DNA of 64,000 nucleotides from positions 7,495 to 71,494 of the forward strand of contig JAEWRL010000251.1 of NCBI GenBank assembly GCA_023398955.1, written 5' to 3'. Source of the stretch: Pseudomonadota bacterium. GTDB taxonomy: Bacteria; Myxococcota_A; Polyangia; Polyangiales; Polyangiaceae. Numbering within the stretch: the stretch's first letter is position 1; each line of letters starts with the position of its first letter. Of this stretch, positions 62,414 through 64,000 are shown one piece after another. The position numbers were made by a program, and so were the translations under genes. A model generated the notes under the pieces. The model was not told where the DNA came from. It was given only the letters and a program-made list of their open reading frames with translations, and ran no database searches.

Positions 62414-63618
62414 GATGAGTCGAGCCCGAGGGTTCGTGCCGCGTCCGCCTTTTCCATTGCGACGCTGCCAGAAGCTGGTTCCGGTCGTGGTGACCGCCCT
62501 GGTGAGTGTTGGCACCAAGCGGTTAGTGCGACGAAACGATGGACGCCATGCGCTGCTTTGGTCCACGGCCAGAAGACGAGGAGCTGGCCTGCGAACGCCA
62601 GGTGAACCGCGTAGACGATGTACGCCCAGGCGCTTGGACCCCCGTGGCGCAGCCCCTCGAGAGCGACCCCCGTGACTCCGAGGCCGAACAGCACGGCGGG
62701 CAGGAAAGCGTCGAAGGCCTGCGGAGTGCTACCGGGTTTTCGCCAACGGTATCGCGACGAGAGCACGTGCCCACTGCCAAGGACGATTGCGAGGGCGAGG
62801 ACGTTCGCGAGCAGCTTGGCTGGGTGGGTGAATGCCACCGGATACGAGGCCCCGCGGCTCGTGGACGATGCTATCCAAGCCGTCGTCAATGCCAGGCCGA
62901 GAACGCCGAACAAGATCGCGGCATGAGCGCGCGCGGCGCCCTTGCTCCCGCCGCAAGCCGCATGGCGGCGGTGGCTTAGCGCGTCGATGGCGGTCTTCAG
63001 GGACGCGCCGAGCGCACCGGAGCTTGCCGCAGCCGGCAGCTCCAGTCCCTTTCTCAGGCGCCATGCCGCTCGCGCCGTGGCCAATGCCGCCACGGCAGAG
63101 GCGCACCCGAATGCGACGACGATCACCGGGTGGGGAAGGAAGTTCGCGTAGCGAACCGCGCCAGCAGGCCATACATCGCCGAGAGCCCAGGCCGCAATGA
63201 AGGCGAGGACCATGGTGCCCAGGAATGAGCCAGCGAAGCCCCACCAGGTTCCGAGGGCGCGGGCGACGCGAGGGGCAGCGGTGACAGCGACCATGGCTTC
63301 TCGCCTGCAATCTGCCAGGACACGCGCCGGGTCGAGTCGCGCGGGGCAACGTTCGGTACAGTCGCCGCAGGCATGGCACTGCCAGAGGGCGGGCTGACGA
63401 AGGACGCGCGACTGTGCCCCCTGCTGGAGCATCGCCAGAGTGCGGCGGGGGAAGCTGGCGTCGGCCTCCGCCAAAGGGCAAGATGCGGTGCAGATGCCGC
63501 ATTGGAGGCATGGAATGCCAGCGATCGGTCCTGTGACGCCTAGATGGGTCATGCCGTCGTCGAGCAGCGAGACTCGACGACCATGGAGACGCCAACCAAA
63601 GTCGAGCGTCGCGGCCAT
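62407..63618 (-). CDS. QmoC-like Fe-S/cytochrome b membrane subunit (second copy)
   Basis: The protein has 403 residues. N-terminal clusters are CLQCGICTASCPL (37-47) and CHACGDCTERCPA (81-91). Five or six membrane helices follow, with the histidines expected of a DUF3463/NarI-type b cytochrome (helices near 130, 170, 240, 270, 315 and 345). It lacks the DsrJ tail of the downstream QmoC. It is the first gene of the array and occupies the position where a DsrM would be expected. The ATG at 63618 is used here; a GTG at 63645 is an alternative. Confidence 0.82.
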   Translation of the reverse strand: MAATLDFGWRLHGRRVSLLDDGMTHLGVTGPIAGIPCLQCGICTASCPLAEADASFPRRTLAMLQQGAQSRVLRQPALWQCHACGDCTERCPARLDPARVLADCRREAMVAVTAAPRVARALGTWWGFAGSFLGTMVLAFIAAWALGDVWPAGAVRYANFLPHPVIVVAFGCASAVAALATARAAWRLRKGLELPAAASSGALGASLKTAIDALSHRRHAACGGSKGAARAHAAILFGVLGLALTTAWIASSTSRGASYPVAFTHPAKLLANVLALAIVLGSGHVLSSRYRWRKPGSTPQAFDAFLPAVLFGLGVTGVALEGLRHGGPSAWAYIVYAVHLAFAGQLLVFWPWTKAAHGVHRFVALTAWCQHSPGRSPRPEPASGSVAMEKADAARTLGLDSSW

Positions 63619-63939
63619 TGGGTCGCCCGTTGCGAGAATTGCCACGCCGACGCCCTAAGCAGCGCGCGTGCCATGCCGCGGCAGCCGCGCGCCAGCGGTG
63701 ATTTCAAGCGTTGCCGTTCCACGCGGAAGAAACCGTGGCCCCTTACCCCGTGAAATATGGGTGGCACCAACCAGCACATATCGCGGGTCGTCTGCCCAGC
63801 GGCTCTCCAAGCGGGTGAGGGCAGAGCTGGTCCGCCAACGGCGCCACGACGTCAGCGAGTCTCCTGACAATGGCCAATCACTGCGCCGCGACGTAACGTT
63901 GGACGCTGTCATCTCGGTCGTGGGCCTAAGGTGGTAGTA
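63619..63939. other. Divergent intergenic region upstream of the sulfur array
   Basis: About 320 bases separate the first gene of the sulfur array from the start of a plus-strand gene. No open frame here has family motifs. No convincing -35/-10 pair was found. The promoter of the 17-kb minus-strand array should lie here if it is a single transcript. Confidence 0.4.
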
Positions 63940-63957
63940 ATGGATGGAGGAGACGCG

Positions 63958-64000
63958 ATGCTCAGAAGTAGAAGAATCCAGGTAAGCCGCAGCTCGTTCA
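63958..64000 (+). CDS. Start of a plus-strand gene (truncated by window end)
   Basis: An ATG at 63958 is preceded by GGAGGAG at six bases, a near-ideal ribosome-binding site. Only 14 codons are visible, reading MLRSRRIQVSRSSF, which is basic and could open a signal peptide. An in-frame ATG at 63940 is an alternative start. Nothing more can be said about its product. It is divergent from the sulfur array. Confidence 0.45.
   Translation, partial: MLRSRRIQVSRSSF

Noticed and set aside
1..64000. CRISPR arrays, rRNA genes and tRNA genes
   Set aside because: No regularly spaced repeats and no rRNA or tRNA signatures were seen on either strand when reading by eye.

Overview
This window is GC-rich, densely coded bacterial DNA. 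The gene content points to Myxococcota or another deltaproteobacterial-grade lineage. Supporting signs are a GspE-N/GAF/HEAT protein, many LysM, PilZ and response-regulator proteins, degenerate multicopy small-gene fragments, and an alternative complex III fused to a caa3 oxidase operon. The taxonomic call is inference; no rRNA or tRNA gene was found.

Bases 1-17.8 kb hold ordinary chromosomal genes: a Pro/Thr/Gln-rich protein tail, an IS110-type transposase remnant, the HEAT protein, adenosine kinase, OsmC, MgtE, a peptidoglycan peptidase, a UMF1-type MFS permease, an M16-like protein with LysM repeats, a FolB-cupin fusion, a receiver protein, a LysM/DUF882 peptidase, an ABC-F ATPase, RsmE and a LysE-type exporter. 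About 1 kb at 15.25-16.26 kb has no convincing gene. From 18 to 31 kb come a GH15 glucanase, a four-gene surface-polysaccharide operon (GT2, FrhB-like protein, flippase-like membrane protein, polysaccharide pyruvyl transferase), a PilZ protein, an NtrC-class regulator, a tandem universal stress protein and a GH31 alpha-glucosidase.

Bases 31.1-43.7 kb form one tightly overlapping minus-strand respiratory operon: actABCDEF, a small membrane protein, then cytochrome caa3 oxidase subunits II, I, III and IV and a Sco copper chaperone. It encodes quinol-to-oxygen electron transfer. Subunit I carries the YS motif of A2-type oxidases.

Bases 44-46.7 kb hold a NeuD-like acetyltransferase, a lipoprotein and a class I glutamine amidotransferase. 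From 63.6 kb back to 46.7 kb runs the most striking part, a single minus-strand array. In transcription order it reads: QmoC-like cytochrome b/Fe-S protein, HdrC, HdrB, short HdrA, DsrO, DsrP, AprB, AprA, QmoA, QmoB, then a QmoC whose C-terminus is a complete triheme DsrJ. A DMT permease, a lipoprotein cytochrome c and a ModF-like double ATPase follow. The array joins APS reductase, its quinone-interacting complex, and the J, O and P subunits of the DsrMKJOP complex. The DsrM and DsrK positions are filled by QmoC/HdrC/HdrB/HdrA-type proteins.

Taken together, the window suggests dissimilatory sulfur metabolism (APS/sulfite interconversion coupled to the quinone pool) in an organism that can also respire oxygen. 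Whether the pathway runs oxidatively or reductively cannot be read from this sequence, because sat, dsrAB, dsrC and sox genes are not in the window.
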